Positions 22,950 to 34,520 of a DNA stretch of 64,000 nucleotides are shown here, one piece after another. Below the pieces are notes generated by a model, which saw only the letters and a list, made by a program, of their open reading frames with translations, searched no databases and was not told where the DNA came from. The DNA comes from Echinometra lucunter. Its lineage: Eukaryota > Echinodermata > Echinoidea > Camarodonta > Echinometridae. Location: contig CM057153.1 of NCBI GenBank assembly GCA_029962745.1, forward strand, positions 7,355,186-7,419,185. Direction: 5' to 3'. A program made the position numbers and the translations under genes. The first letter of the stretch is position 1. The number at the start of each line of letters is the position of its first letter.

Positions 22950-24500
22950 GGAAGGTAGGGAGAGAGAGAGGGAGTGAAGGAACACTCTTTAAAGGCATTT
23001 CTGCAGATTGATGGAGGAAACAAATTAATGGAGAAAATCTGCTTAAACATCTACCCAATAATGACTTCTACATGACTTATACCATATTGGAATCATCTCT
23101 TAATTCTTTCATCTTACCTCTTTCGGAATCTTTTCTCTGACTGCTTTTCTGCATGCTAAACACAGATGCACGCTGCACTTACTCTGTATCGTATCAAGTT
23201 CAAATCATGCCTGTTTGATATTAATCTCAACTAATTATCTATATTTTCAAATTTCACCGATCACTTGCATGTTTTTATCTTAACTAGCCCATCATTTTTT
23301 AAAATTCTGATAACATTACCCGTCTTACAGTTCATTTGTTATGTAACAAAAAAGTAAAGATTCATAACTCTCCCTCTCTCTATTTCACCTTTACCTATCA
23401 GTAGTATACAGTTATCAGTTTCTACAAATGAATTAATGATTATTTGATATTTGATATATGTATCAACCCATCAATCATTCAAATGCATTTTATGAAAGAT
23501 TATATCAAGAGTGTTGGCCATAGGGTTCAACTGGTTGGTAGCATTGTATGAACAATTTCCAATGTTAACTAGCAACTTCAGGAAGTATGTTGAGCGTATC
23601 TCACGGCACTCTTCTCTATATTTTCTCATCTTTTTTCTCTATGGCAGTGCATAAAGAAATATTTGTGATATGCACTATATACATATGGTATATCATTACC
23701 ATTAACTGTACTGAAATAAAATCCAATTCATTACATATCTTTAGAATATGAACTACCATTCCTCTCTTTTTACAACTTGATCTATCCTCTACTATGTAAT
23801 AGGAAAACAGCATGGATAAAATCTTTTAAAAAAAAACATAAAACTGAAAAAAAAAAAAACTTGAAGGATTAAAACATACACTGTACTGTACTAGAAATCA
23901 GACGAATCTACTGCTGATGTGGAAGAAGTAGACAAATGCATTGTAAATGAATGCAACAGCATAACACAACATGTTCAGACATACAGGAGGAAGTTTATGA
24001 ATGAACGATGAATAATTCACATGCTTATATAATGTATGGAGCAGACAGACAGAAAACAAGCACAAGTTGAATCCAGTGTCAATGTGAAAATTGATCATGT
24101 TTCATTGACGAAGTATTGAAATGAAATGTGGGAAATCTTAAAACTAGAGTAACAGATTGGTTTATGTGGTAGAAGAAATTCTAAAAACAGATGCATAAAC
24201 AGAAAGAGAGAGGGGGAGAGAGAGATAGAGAATAGAATAAGAGAGGAATATTGCTTACATCTACACACCCACTCAAAGCACCCATGATGATGCAGGAGAC
24301 AGAGCTCCACTGCCATCAAAATATCAGGTGAAATCTTATGCTCGTGTTCAAGAAAACGGAAATCACACAAAAACAGGAGAGAGAGGAATAACAAAAAGAC
24401 AGGAATCCATTAGGCGAACAAGTCAACATTAGTGTGGCGTAGAGGGGGAGGACCTATTTTATCAAGTGTTCCTCTAAAGATTTCATGGAAATTTTCAATA
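22950..24500. other. unique AT-rich stretch, no gene seen
   Basis: Short A and GA runs (about 23820-23870, 24195-24225) and otherwise nothing recognisable. Confidence 0.5.
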
Positions 24501-24504
24501 GATG

Positions 24505-24636
24505 GGAGGAGAAAAAGGAGAGAAAGAGAAAATAAATGGAAAGAGAAGGAAAGAGAGGGAGAGAGGAGGAGAGAGAGGGAGAGAGAGGAGAGAGAGGGAG
24601 AGAGAGGGAGAGAGAGGAAGGAGAGAAGTGAAAGGG
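24505..24636. repeat. polypurine GA/GGGA tract
   Basis: About 130 bases of almost only A and G. Overlapping frames of 61-115 codons on both strands (Arg/Glu on plus, Ser/Leu/Pro on minus) are compositional. Confidence 0.92.
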
Positions 24637-25210
24637 CATCCCATTTGTGGGGGAAAGAAAAAAAAAGCAAAATAGGGAAGAGCAGAAATCAGGAAGAGAG
24701 GAAGAAACACAGAGGACAGAGAATGGATTCGATCTTGACGAACGCGCCTAAGCTTTCACATTCATGTTTGCAACCCTAGCTGCCTTCCCCTCCTAGAGTT
24801 TCGATCGTACTGAAACCTGGCCGCGCCGAGATGCATATGTATTCACGGGAAGCAATCTCCAAAGAATCGACTTTGCGCATGAATGGAAAAACACTTTGAG
24901 GATATCAGAACTCCCACCAGGATTCAGCAGATATTGCCAATTTCCAGTTTGAAGATTTTAATCTGATTTTTCTCCTTTGATTCCCTTTTCTATTTTTTAT
25001 CAGTCGTTATCTGCTGGGAAACCATTAAGGTTGATATCACAAACGCATTTCTTCTTTCTTACTTCTATATCGATCATATGTATGTCTCGAGCTCCTCTCT
25101 GATCAACTTTTAGATTGCAAGGCTGTATAAGGTGTACTGTTTGATTGGTGGCAAGTCTTCCTATGGTGACAGTCCTTGCATCTACAGGGACTGGGGGAGA
25201 AGACAAGTTT

Positions 25211-25242
25211 GTAAAACAAAACAAAAATCTGTTTTGTTTTAC
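25211..25242. repeat. perfect 12-bp stem-loop
   Basis: GTAAAACAAAAC and GTTTTGTTTTAC are separated by 8 bases. AT-rich. No promoter or terminator role can be assigned. Confidence 0.7.
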
Positions 25243-26389
25243 AGAAATATCTAGAAAGAAGGGGTTACCAACATTCTAGGATTACAAGCAAAGGTAAACA
25301 TCAAAAGTCAAATCAAGAATAAAAGATTTAGAAAAAGAATATAGAGCAATACAAGTATCATGTAGTCATATTTGAAAAACACAGCCTACAAAGGCTACTA
25401 ATGCCCCCTCCCCCCAAAAAAAGAATGCATAAGATAATTTTTCTACATTTAAATGTAATTATTCTTTTTAAAAGGTTAATCAACCATTTTCATTGGCTTG
25501 TAATAAATGTGAAAAGGGAAAAGCTCGTAGTCTAATACTTTCATCAAACCATGGTTCAGACTCACTACAAAACTGTATGAATGGTTCAGGTTTTGTGTTT
25601 CATAGCATGCAGATTTCCATATAACTGGGCAAACCATGATGCCAGGAAAATGTAAACCATCACTGACATCAATCAAAAACTTGACATACGTACCTAGCTC
25701 TTTGTAAAGTATTAAATACTATGTTTGGAGTAAAGCCAGAAGGAAGATTTTTTTTTTGAAGCTCAAAAGCCACAGGGCAAATGTGCATCACATTTCTTAA
25801 ATTTTGAATCAAAACAATTATTCCAGGTAAAGGAAGACTTTAAGTCACACCACATGACTTGTGCATGCACTTGTATACATTACACACAATTATAAAATCA
25901 AGATGTACTGGTTGTGATACAAACTTATGTGTACAACATATTACAGCCCAAGTCTGTCACAAAATTGGCTTAATTCACTCTTCTTTTTTTAAAAAAAAAG
26001 TGAGTGGCATTTCACCCGATATGTCCAAACATGATTTGATAATTTGTTTCTCATCAATCCTGAATATGAAATCATGGGCCATTTATTATTCCTAACCATG
26101 AGCTTTAAGTAAATCTTGACTGAGGTGTGAATATATTAGAAAAGCATGGTATGGTAAGTATAAAGCTGCGTGACTCCAACTTCAACCCATACTACTGGGA
26201 GTCAGCTGAAACTTTACGACAATAAACTAGGCAATAACTCTGGAGGGTTCAAATCCAATGCCAACCCCATGTCTCCTTCTTTACTGTTGGTTTGGGATGA
26301 AGAGTAGAAAGTGTCAGCAAACTTCAAATTCTGGTGATGACTATAAAGCAGATCATGAATCTATATCATCACTTTCACCATCAACACCA

Positions 26390-26530
26390 GAGCCATGTTG
26401 CATAAAGCTTACCATTTTTGATAACTTCCATGTCAACCTTGAATTTGATTGGCTGTTGAGCAATGCTACCATGGCAGTTAACATTGATGGCAGAGTTACC
26501 ATTTATTGCAAGTTTTATGCAAAAAGGCCC
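26390..26530. mobile_element. hairpin MITE, family C copy 2, with CCAAT + X-box core
   Basis: Ends pair as GCCATGTTGCATAA and the inverted right end GGCCTTTTTGCATAA, continuing through the CTTACCATTT / AAATGGTAAC blocks. The core reads CTTGAATTTGATTGGCTG followed 12 bases after ATTGG by GCTACCATGGCAGT. In reverse complement this core aligns with the core of 44660-44819. The 127-codon frame at 26258-26641 runs across it, includes element sequence and is not treated as a gene. Confidence 0.8.
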
Positions 26531-27143
26531 ACTTACTTGAAGAGACTAGTGTGCAAGCAAGTCAGCCAGCTCGGAGCATGGGCTTACTGGGAATGCTCTA
26601 AAGCTACTGTATTTCTCTGTGCCAGCAGGTACCAAGGTTGAGTTTATCCAGGATCATGTTCAGCTGTGGGATAGGAACCATTAGTTTCACCAATGTGTGG
26701 AAACCAAATACCTGGACCACACTTTGAGAGGGTTCCACAAGGTTATAGACCTACCATCTCAGATGAATGAGCCTGAAAAAGATCTGGTTGGAACACTAAT
26801 CTAATTAAACTACGAAACCATGGTTGTAGTCTCCTGGATGTAGACTCTGATTGGGTGGTGGCAGGCTGGTGATGGTGAGCTTACAATCATCAACAAGAAT
26901 ATAAGCTCTGTATACGGGCTTTCCTTGGGTCACAGGGTACACAGAAATGGGGGCAAATGTCATGGGAGTGGGGTTATGGAATGGAATTATGATAATAATA
27001 GGATAACTTTTCATTTTCTCTTAAAATAAATTTTGTTTATTCACCATCACCAATAGGATGTGAAACTTTAAAATGCCCTGAAAAATAGTTTAGGAAAAAT
27101 TGTGATTTTTTTTTTCTTTTTAACAATGTCTATTTCATTGCAG

Positions 27144-27320
27144 GTTAATAACTTCAAATACATCCCTGCCTTGTTTCTAGGTCTGAAATATGATCCTCAA
27201 CTACCGCGACAAGGGCGCAATCCAGCTATGCGAGGGGGCACTGTTTGCGCAGACAAAACTCGCCACCGAGTCTTCTCTTACGTTTGCGAGACAGGAGGAG
27301 AGAAACGGGTGTCCTCTTGA
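27144..27320 (+). other. exon-like segment behind a splice acceptor
   Basis: A T-rich pyrimidine tract from about 27105, a TTTTAAC branch-like motif and ATTGCAG precede an open frame of 58 codons ending in TGA at 27318-27320. The GC content of the segment clearly exceeds that of the flanks. The conceptual peptide (VNNFKYIPALFLGL..., basic and Cys-containing later) matches no family I recognise, and overlapping plus- and minus-strand frames are also open. It could be a small terminal exon, a conserved regulatory block or chance. Confidence 0.2.
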
Positions 27321-27539
27321 ACAAACAGTGGCAAGCCTCTGTTGTTCAAACTTGGTTTGCTTGGTTTGGATGCCAGACCTGCCACATTCATGTTCTTGGT
27401 TAATATGGTCAAGGATACGGATGTAGCTCGTGATTGGAGTTATGCTAAAATGGAGCGAGATGGACAGCAATCGGAAGAGATGGAAGAAATTGACAGAGGG
27501 GGGCTGTACACCGCATGAGAGAAACAGGAACAGGCATCG

Positions 27540-27610
27540 ATATGAAGAGAAAGAGACCAAGAGAGAGAGAGAGGGAGAGATAGAGAGATAGAGAGAAAGT
27601 ACAGAGGGGA
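27540..27610. repeat. GA microsatellite tract
   Basis: Imperfect (GA)n/(GATA) tract. The minus-strand Ser/Leu frames over it are artefacts. Confidence 0.85.
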
Positions 27611-27949
27611 GACAGAAAAAATAAGAAACAGTCATAGAGAAAATGTGAGAGACGAAAAAGGAAAATCAACCATAAGCCATCAACTCTGAAGATCTTCAAA
27701 AGCTCATTTGGTATAGCAACAAACTAAGGCATTTAACCATCCTGTTAACGAAACAAGTGTCAGAGAAGCAGCTCAATGTTGTTGACAGGGGAAGAGAGAA
27801 GGAGTACGTAGTGTAAAAAAGGGAATAGAGATAGAGAAGAGGGAAGATGGGATAAGAATGGAAGAATGGGGACTAGATAGGGATGGAGTGTACCTAAGTC
27901 AACATATCTAGAAACAAGCCTGGATAATGTTAAAAAAGGAAAGTATTGG

Positions 27950-28260
27950 CTCACTTGGCGTCACTGAGTTGACTGTTCAAGTAAAACCCCCGAGGGACTG
28001 CGAGCGCATCTGCCCTAAAATGTTTTACTTGCATTGGAGAGGCGATTAATGGAGGGTGAAGCCATGTATCTCACATAAGATCACTTGATACTCTTTGCGC
28101 TTATCTCTGCTTCATGCTTAGCTGTCCCATGCTCGGTCAAGAAACTGGACACATTTTAGCTTCCTTCTTCTGGCCCAATGTTCTCGATTCTTTCCCCTCA
28201 ACCACAAACTCCGTAGATATCGTCAAGGTTACAAAGAGGCAGGGGCTCCAATATCCAACA
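27950..28260. other. unique sequence island with inverted pair
   Basis: Less AT-rich than its flanks. AAGTAAAAC near 27978 is inverted as GTTTTACTT near 28022. No frame of note. Possible conserved non-coding block, unproven. Confidence 0.2.
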
Positions 28261-28659
28261 TAGTTCCTCCATCCACTGTCACAAACAACCCCCACATTAT
28301 TCCAAGATGGAGATCTTCTATTCCTCCTTGTTGCTATTTAGACTTCAATAGTGCAAACATCTTCACAGTAGAACTTTCAACTCCTTTACAGAAAGGACAC
28401 CACTTGTATGGACAAAACACAACACATCAACATATCTTGAAATAGTAACGACAATATTACAAAACCTACATTTTCCTCATTATTCCACAGCTTTATTTGT
28501 GGATGAAAAGCTGAGCATTTGCTTGACTGGTGAAAATAATGTCTTTGTCATTTATTTAGAATGTTTTGGTGTAGAGTGACATAAATGTAATCAATCAGAT
28601 TTTGCATACTCCGTACAATGGTTCAAAAAGATCAAAATCAACTGAAAAGTAAATGTAAG

Positions 28660-28690
28660 AAAGAGAGAGAGAGAGAGAGAGAGGGGGGGA
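28660..28690. repeat. (GA)n-G7 microsatellite
   Basis: A GA dinucleotide run followed by a G run. Confidence 0.88.
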
Positions 28691-30390
28691 AGAATGGGAG
28701 AATATGGGATAGAGAAAGAGGGAAAGAAGGGGGGTTGAAATTAGAAGGAAGATAATAGCAAAAAATACACAAGTAGAGAATTGAGAGAAAAAAGCATAGG
28801 GTAAGCTTATATTGAACCCCTTTGCAAACTGTCACTCAATCCTAACAAACAACACTGTTATCACAACAGAGCAAAGTACTCATATATCTCGCAATTCTTC
28901 AAATGTCCTTTCTCAATCAGAACAACAAATACATGACATTTCTGCCATGTACCTGCTTTGCAAACAACTTATGTTCCACCAATCTCACGGGCCGTGGATA
29001 TTTATAGATTGGCAAAAATGCAGTCATGTCACGCTGGCGCTGTAAGACTACCCTCACATTATGAAGGCCAGGTGGCACCGGGCCTCCCTGTCTCTTTTAC
29101 ATCCAAACTCTTCACGGCTAGCACGTAATAACTTCTTTTTTCGTTTAATATGTGCTTGGGGAAGGTCACAGGCAATCAAGAAGAATAAAACTGGGAAAAA
29201 CATGAAAAGAGGCGTGACAAGCTACATGTAAAACTGTCAATATTATTTCTTTTTTAAATGACATAAAATTGTCAGAAGGTCAACAATCCTATATAAATTC
29301 AAAAATATAAAATTACATGATTTTATGCCTTTTTGCTTCTTACCAACAGAACCATCCAATAACACTTGCTTGGGAAAGGTGTTGTAGTACTTTTCCTATT
29401 CTTATAATAGTTGAAATTGCCAAAAATACAGGTCTTTTGCATTGGCTGATTTGCAGTTGTGTTGTTAGAATCTCTAAACTCAATATACTGAAAAGGGGAT
29501 ATTCTGCACAGGACTCTCCAACTATACTAACTTTCTAACTACACCTTCCTCCCAAACAAAAATGCAAAATTTTCATTACTCTAGGAGGCCCAGACTGCAT
29601 TTGCACTGCCAATGTCACAAAGAAACTAGATGTTTTGTATGAACATGTGATGATATAGGTAACAACATTGAGGATGTTTCAGAGAGTAACAGACACCAAT
29701 ATCATTCTCTGTCCCAAGGCTACAAGATTATCTTTATATCATAACAAACTATAGGACTTTTTAAAAGAGGGAAAAGTTAAATAAAACATAAGCAAGAGAA
29801 AGGTGGAGATTGGGACGGGTTAGTAAAAAACAAACACTTTGGCATCGCTTGGCATATTCCAATAATCGATCCCACTGGTAATTTTGCATGGCAGAGGGCA
29901 CTACGCTGCAAGCAACATGGAGAGCACATTATTCCAAACATATTCCCTCTTGGAAGAGAGAAGATATTCCCCGAGGTATGCGACTGACCTACTGTAGAAT
30001 GTCTCCTTCAACTTTGTATTGGGCTCATACTACAATTCTCTAACGTCACCATGAATGTTGACGCATTTGCAATCAAACAGTAAAAGTTTAGGGGAAGTAT
30101 AAGGTATCTTGTCTTATATTCTACAGACAAAACCTCATATCTTAGCCAATATGATAAATGTGTGAAGTCGAAAGCACTACTAGAGCTTTTATCAAACGGA
30201 ATATGAATTGAAACAACATATCTGATCCTAATTTATGTTCAAACTCTACAGTACTTTGTAATGGCTGGGACATCAAACCACAAAATATCATGGACTTACC
30301 CTTGTACATGAATCAAAGGAATTTATAATTTCCCTTGCTAACCCATCTGCACTAATTTCTGGTAAAATATTTGCCTATATATGCGGTTAT
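28691..30390. other. unique AT-rich stretch, no gene seen
   Basis: Nothing assignable. A small GC-rich inverted block lies near 29067-29091 (AGGCC / GGCCT around GGTGGCACC). Confidence 0.45.
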
Positions 30391-30393
30391 GTA

Positions 30394-30478
30394 TTAACCC
30401 TTTGAGCACCGTTTGATTTCAGTATAACACGCAATCTCCATAGACCCTAGCTCAAGTTATCTCAGGCTAAGGGGTAAC
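30394..30478. repeat. TTAACCC-family short repeat, copy 3 (best preserved)
   Basis: Starts TTAACCCTTTGAGCACC, contains AGTATAACAC, CCATAGACCCTAGCTC and AGTTATCTCAGGC, and ends near GGGGTAAC. The near-inverted TTAACCC / GGGGTAA ends define the likely boundaries of the family. Confidence 0.65.
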
Positions 30479-30939
30479 TCTAACGGCCAGAGAGCATCAT
30501 ATTCTGAACACCTCCAAACGAACGTACATTAAGCCTTTATGTATTAGAGGAAAATTTTAGAAATTATAGGAGTCATTTATGATCATACTAAAATTAATAA
30601 AAATTAAGGAGGGGAAAAGCCTGCTTTGTGGAGAATCAAGAAGATAAAAAAAATCATAAAGTATCATCTTCCCTCCATAAATCTACCACAACCAAAGCAG
30701 AAAAGTACCAGGAAAAAGACAGAGAGAAAAAAAAGTGTTATCCATTAAGAAAACATTTATTTTGAATAACTAGACAGGTAGACATTTCCCATCATTCCAC
30801 AAGTGTGACATAAGAAAGGTACCCATAAATCTATATTCAACTAGGAAGGAAAGAGAAGGTTATTACATAGAAAAATAACTTTCACAGCTTAGGGGCAACC
30901 ATGAGTATCGTTTGCCGTGAATGATGTCACAGTTTTAAA

Positions 30940-30962
30940 AAGTGCAAGAGAGACTTGCACTT
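30940..30962. repeat. 9-bp stem-loop (AAGTGCAAG / CTTGCACTT)
   Basis: Perfect stem with a 5-base purine loop. Too small for a typical pre-miRNA. Confidence 0.5.
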
Positions 30963-31179
30963 CACTTTCAACTTGGGAAGAAGGTAAAATGTCTGTAACA
31001 CAACGATGGATGTAAAAGGTGAATTTTAATGAATGGCAGAGAAACTACTAGCATTAGAAAGGGGAAAATTAAGATGAAAAACTAAAAGAGAGACAGAGGG
31101 AGAGAAAAAAGTGAGAGAGAGAGGGGAGGGGAAAAAAAGGGATTTGTAGACACATAAGAAGAAAGACAGCGATGCATAC

Positions 31180-31360
31180 AGCTTTAGAGTGGGGAGGCCC
31201 CATCCACAGATGAGCCAAGTCCATTGTCATGGCAACGTCATCCCTGAACCGGCCACGTGCATCGTGGGATAGGATTGCCAGCATCACCTGTCCCGCAATT
31301 GTATCGGATGTTGCCGATCAAGCAACAGAACAAGGTGCGGCTAAAGATGGGTCTTAACCA
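31180..31360. promoter_or_regulatory. possible regulatory island with E-box and RFX-like site
   Basis: GC-rich relative to its neighbours. Contains CACGTG (E-box) near 31255 and ATTGTCATGGCAAC (12 of 14 positions of the RFX X-box palindrome) at 31223-31236. The minus-strand 72-codon frame here has no recognisable domain. Confidence 0.3.
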
Positions 31361-31956
31361 TCATCGTAACCCTAAAACTTAAAAACACAATCACATCACC
31401 CTTCCTAATGCCCTGGCTCCCCTCCTTATGGGTGAGAAGAGAAAGGCCTTACCTCTGAGTTAATGCGCTTCTCTTTCTCAACCAATGAATTTTGTGTACT
31501 TTCTGATACTAGCATATATGCTGCTGAGTGCCAAAAGCTTGTTATCACACAGTCAAAAGGTTATATACCATACTCAAACAAAATTTGCATGTGTTTTTCA
31601 ATGTCCCCCCCCCCCTTCACTCTTTCCATGCGTTGAATATGTCTGTCTTTTGAATTCATATGTCTGTCGACTGATTTTATTTGTCCTTGAATATTTATGA
31701 TTTCTGAGAAATACTGCACTTGGAAAACTATGCAGTGAAGACTATGATCTTAAAGGATTATTCTTAGAGTTGCACTTCATTAGAACATCTGTTTTCAATT
31801 CTTATTTAAAAAAATATCATTTTTATGAGTTTGAAGGAAGAAAAGATAGAAGTTTACCAGTATTAACAATGGGGTAGAAAGTTGGTAATTTCAAAAGAAG
31901 ATTTGTAATTTCAGTGGATGGTCTGAGAAAACTCTGAGAAAACTGAAAGAAAACCA

Positions 31957-32021
31957 ATTAACCTGTTGACTACTGAATCTTCTAATCCCCACAGGTTGAA
32001 TACAGGGACAAATCGGTTCAA
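31957..32021. repeat. short dispersed repeat (GACTACTGAAT family), copy 1
   Basis: TTAACCTGTTGACTACTGAA followed by TCTTCTAATCCCCACAGG; a related segment lies at 54579-54640. About 55-60 bases of homology. Its TTAACC start resembles the TTAACCC family, so it may be a subfamily. Confidence 0.55.
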
Positions 32022-32348
32022 GTGGGTAATCGGTCAATAAAATTGTAGCTTTTGTCTCTTTTCTTATTGCCACAAACCAATACAGGGCTGTTCACACTTG
32101 TGCCATTGTTCATTAATTTGTGGTCCCCCATTTTTTTCTCCCAGTCTCACATTGTTCACCAGACCTCAGCTTTGCAAATAAAAGCTATGGGAAACAAAAG
32201 AAAAAAGGGTGCTTGATGTACCTTTTGTCAAAAGTACAACATAGGGTCATATATTGAAAAAGTGGATCTGATGACCCTGAAATGTGCTGGCAATTAGCAA
32301 ATTCACCTAAATGTACATGACTTACAGTCAAGGCTACCGAGTCACACT

Positions 32349-32368
32349 GGGGGGGGGGGGGGGGGGGG
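32349..32368. repeat. G20 homopolymer
   Basis: Twenty consecutive G, the longest G run in the window. Confidence 0.95.
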
Positions 32369-32420
32369 AGGCAGTGCTAATTTGATAACAGTAAGGGTTG
32401 GTGGATAAACTAAACCTACA

Positions 32421-32451
32421 AAAGCAAAACAAAACAAAACAAAACAAAACC
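32421..32451. repeat. (AAAAC)n pentanucleotide microsatellite
   Basis: About five tandem CAAAA units. Confidence 0.92.
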
Positions 32452-32943
32452 AATTCCATGGCATTCATTTTTAAATTTATTCTAATGTATTCCAATTTCC
32501 TAATTGTCTGGTCCGTTAAATACATGTACATAACAATTTACTTGTTGATGAAGTACTGAATTTCTCACACTTTATACCATACAACAAGAAAATTGTTCAA
32601 AATACAAATATTTACTTCTAAATATCTATCCAGTGTAGTTCAGCTAAATGGCCCCAATAACAGCCAACACAGCCTTCGAGGTAAACCGTTTAAGAAATGA
32701 ATTTGTATACCAAGATGTTCATGCATGAACTACAGGAATCTTGCTAATGTATGTCTCTTTCTTACATGAGTCAGATTCCATATTAGCAATGCATTTTATC
32801 ACTTTCAAACAAAACTGAAGAAAACTAATACTACTGGTATATGTAAAGAGATATGAAATGGTCAGATGGATAATGAAAACATATAATGTCATTAAAAGAA
32901 ATGTGTCCTTGACTTAACGATTTTAGCAATTCCAGATTGTCTG

Positions 32944-33431
32944 TTAAAGTGATTACACAATGGTAAACAAAATTTTGATATATGATCGAGAATAGAATTC
33001 TAAGAAGAATGACATTTAAAATATGATGATTTTCAATCGAAATCAATGCATTTTGGCTAATTTTCTCATGAAAAGTTATGAGCTGACCCCTAAAAATTGA
33101 GTATGAGGTATGACGTAAAAGTGGGTACCCAGCTTCGCGCATTGCAGTTGTGCTACGCGCTAGACTGTACAACATGTATTATACCTTGCGCGCATTTTGC
33201 TAGAAGTGGGCGACAAGGTACCCACTTTGACGTCATTTTGACGTCAGAGTGGGTAGCCAGCTGAAACTGGGTCACAGCTGAGGGGTCAAAAATATCCTGA
33301 AATCTTACCACATTTGGGGTTTCCGTGGCAACACAACTTTTTAAAAAACTTTAGGCGGATGATTTTCTGCTAATAAAATCATGCTCTTTCAAATGAGCTA
33401 ACATTGTTTCAGCATTGGGCACCCCCTTTAA
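32944..33431. mobile_element. TTAA-ended element, family B copy 2 (longer form)
   Basis: Same ends as 14731-15109 and homologous throughout, with about 100 extra bases (roughly 33174-33275). The extra block forms an inverted repeat with GACGTAAAAGTGGGTACCC at about 33111-33130 and carries two perfect TGACGTCA palindromes at 33228-33235 and 33239-33246. The minus-strand frame at 32831-33175 is half element sequence and is not treated as a gene. Confidence 0.87.
33228..33246. promoter_or_regulatory. paired CRE palindromes inside element
   Basis: Two exact TGACGTCA motifs start 11 bases apart. This is the consensus for CREB/ATF factors. The positions fall in the block absent from the sister copy. 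Function is inferred. Confidence 0.35.
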
Positions 33432-33678
33432 AACATAAAGTTTAGAGGTGTTAAATTTATCAATAGATGAATACCACTTCTACTCTTTATAATTTGTGTC
33501 AGTCAAAGTCATTAATTTTTATGAGTGGTAACATATACCTAATAGACTAATAGATCAAACAAATTGATGTGATTAATACCCCAGCCCCAATGTGTACCAC
33601 ATTTTTATGAGCATTGCTCTAAAAATGAGGAAGTAGTTTGGTCCGCAATATTTCTTTCCAGATTTATTGCCATAAGGC

Positions 33679-33692
33679 ATTACCATGGCAAC
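33679..33692. promoter_or_regulatory. RFX-type X-box palindrome
   Basis: ATTACCATGGCAAC matches the GTTRCCATGGCAAC palindrome at all but the first base. It lies in sequence not assigned to a repeat. Binding is inferred. Confidence 0.35.
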
Positions 33693-33879
33693 ACAGTTTC
33701 CGACACATTAAAAAAACATGTCTTGCACATCTTCACCCGACTGCCCGCCTGCCCGACCATACGCTGATTCCTATAAACCCCCCCTTCAATCTTCGTTTGG
33801 CGGGAGTATAGCAATAAACAACCAGCTATAGAGTAAACAAAACCAGCAGATCTTTAGGAAAGCTAGTATTTTTATTGCA

Positions 33880-34520
33880 GACTGTAACTTGTACATAAGC
33901 TTCATGAGACAAATGTTACACAAGAATTTTATGTTTAATACATTTTCTATAATTTGCACATTATCTACAAGTATCAGTTTACAGTAGGAGTATAGTCATT
34001 TCTCGGTAAAGATTCACAATAACTAGCCAGGTATTACAAAAACTTAAAAGGCTACTATATATCTATGAATTGACAAGATAACTTTGGAATTAAAAACTTT
34101 GTCAAAGTAAAGTGATTACTCATTGCACCAAATATTCTTTTACCTATCATAGAGGGAAAGGTAGAACTTGGTAATATATCTCTCTTGATATTTGCAGAGT
34201 ATATATTAGTATGCAGGAAGAGTATACTCAAAGATCATATTGTTTTTCTTTTCTTGGTAAATATTAACAATATCATAAGGAGGTCTGCAACCTCACGAGT
34301 ACTGTATATTGTATATCTATCAAATGACCTTGGAACTAAAAAAATTTGCCAAACAAAGTTATCAGATTTCTCATTATACTAAATATTCTTTTTTCATTTA
34401 CAAAGAGTAAAAGAAAATTTCAATGACATGCATCTCTCACGAGTTGCAGACTATGTATCAGTTAACAGGAAGATTGCACTTGAAGGTTATATTATTTTTT
34501 TTCTTTCTTGGTAAATATTG
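33880..34520. repeat. decayed tandem repeat, period about 251 bp
   Basis: The landmark GGTAAA recurs at 34005, 34256 and 34510. AAATATTCTTTT recurs at 34130 and 34381. TATCAGT-like words followed by an ACAGGAAGA-like word recur at about 33972, 34204 and 34456. Roughly two and a half copies, strongly diverged with indels. AT-rich and non-coding. Confidence 0.75.

Noticed and set aside
24410..24779. Frames of 61-115 codons on both strands
   Set aside because: They arise from the GA/GGGA tract; Arg/Glu-rich on one strand and Ser/Leu/Pro on the other.
26246..26256. GGTTCAAATCC, an exact tRNA B-box-like word
   Set aside because: The T-stem does not pair around it and no A-box or cloverleaf is found upstream, so no tRNA or clear tRNA-derived SINE is called.
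26258..26641. 127-codon plus-strand frame
   Set aside because: It spans the hairpin element at 26390-26530 and has no recognisable domain.
30940..30962. Small perfect stem-loop as a pre-miRNA
   Set aside because: A 9-bp stem is far too short, and no known miRNA seed context is recognised.
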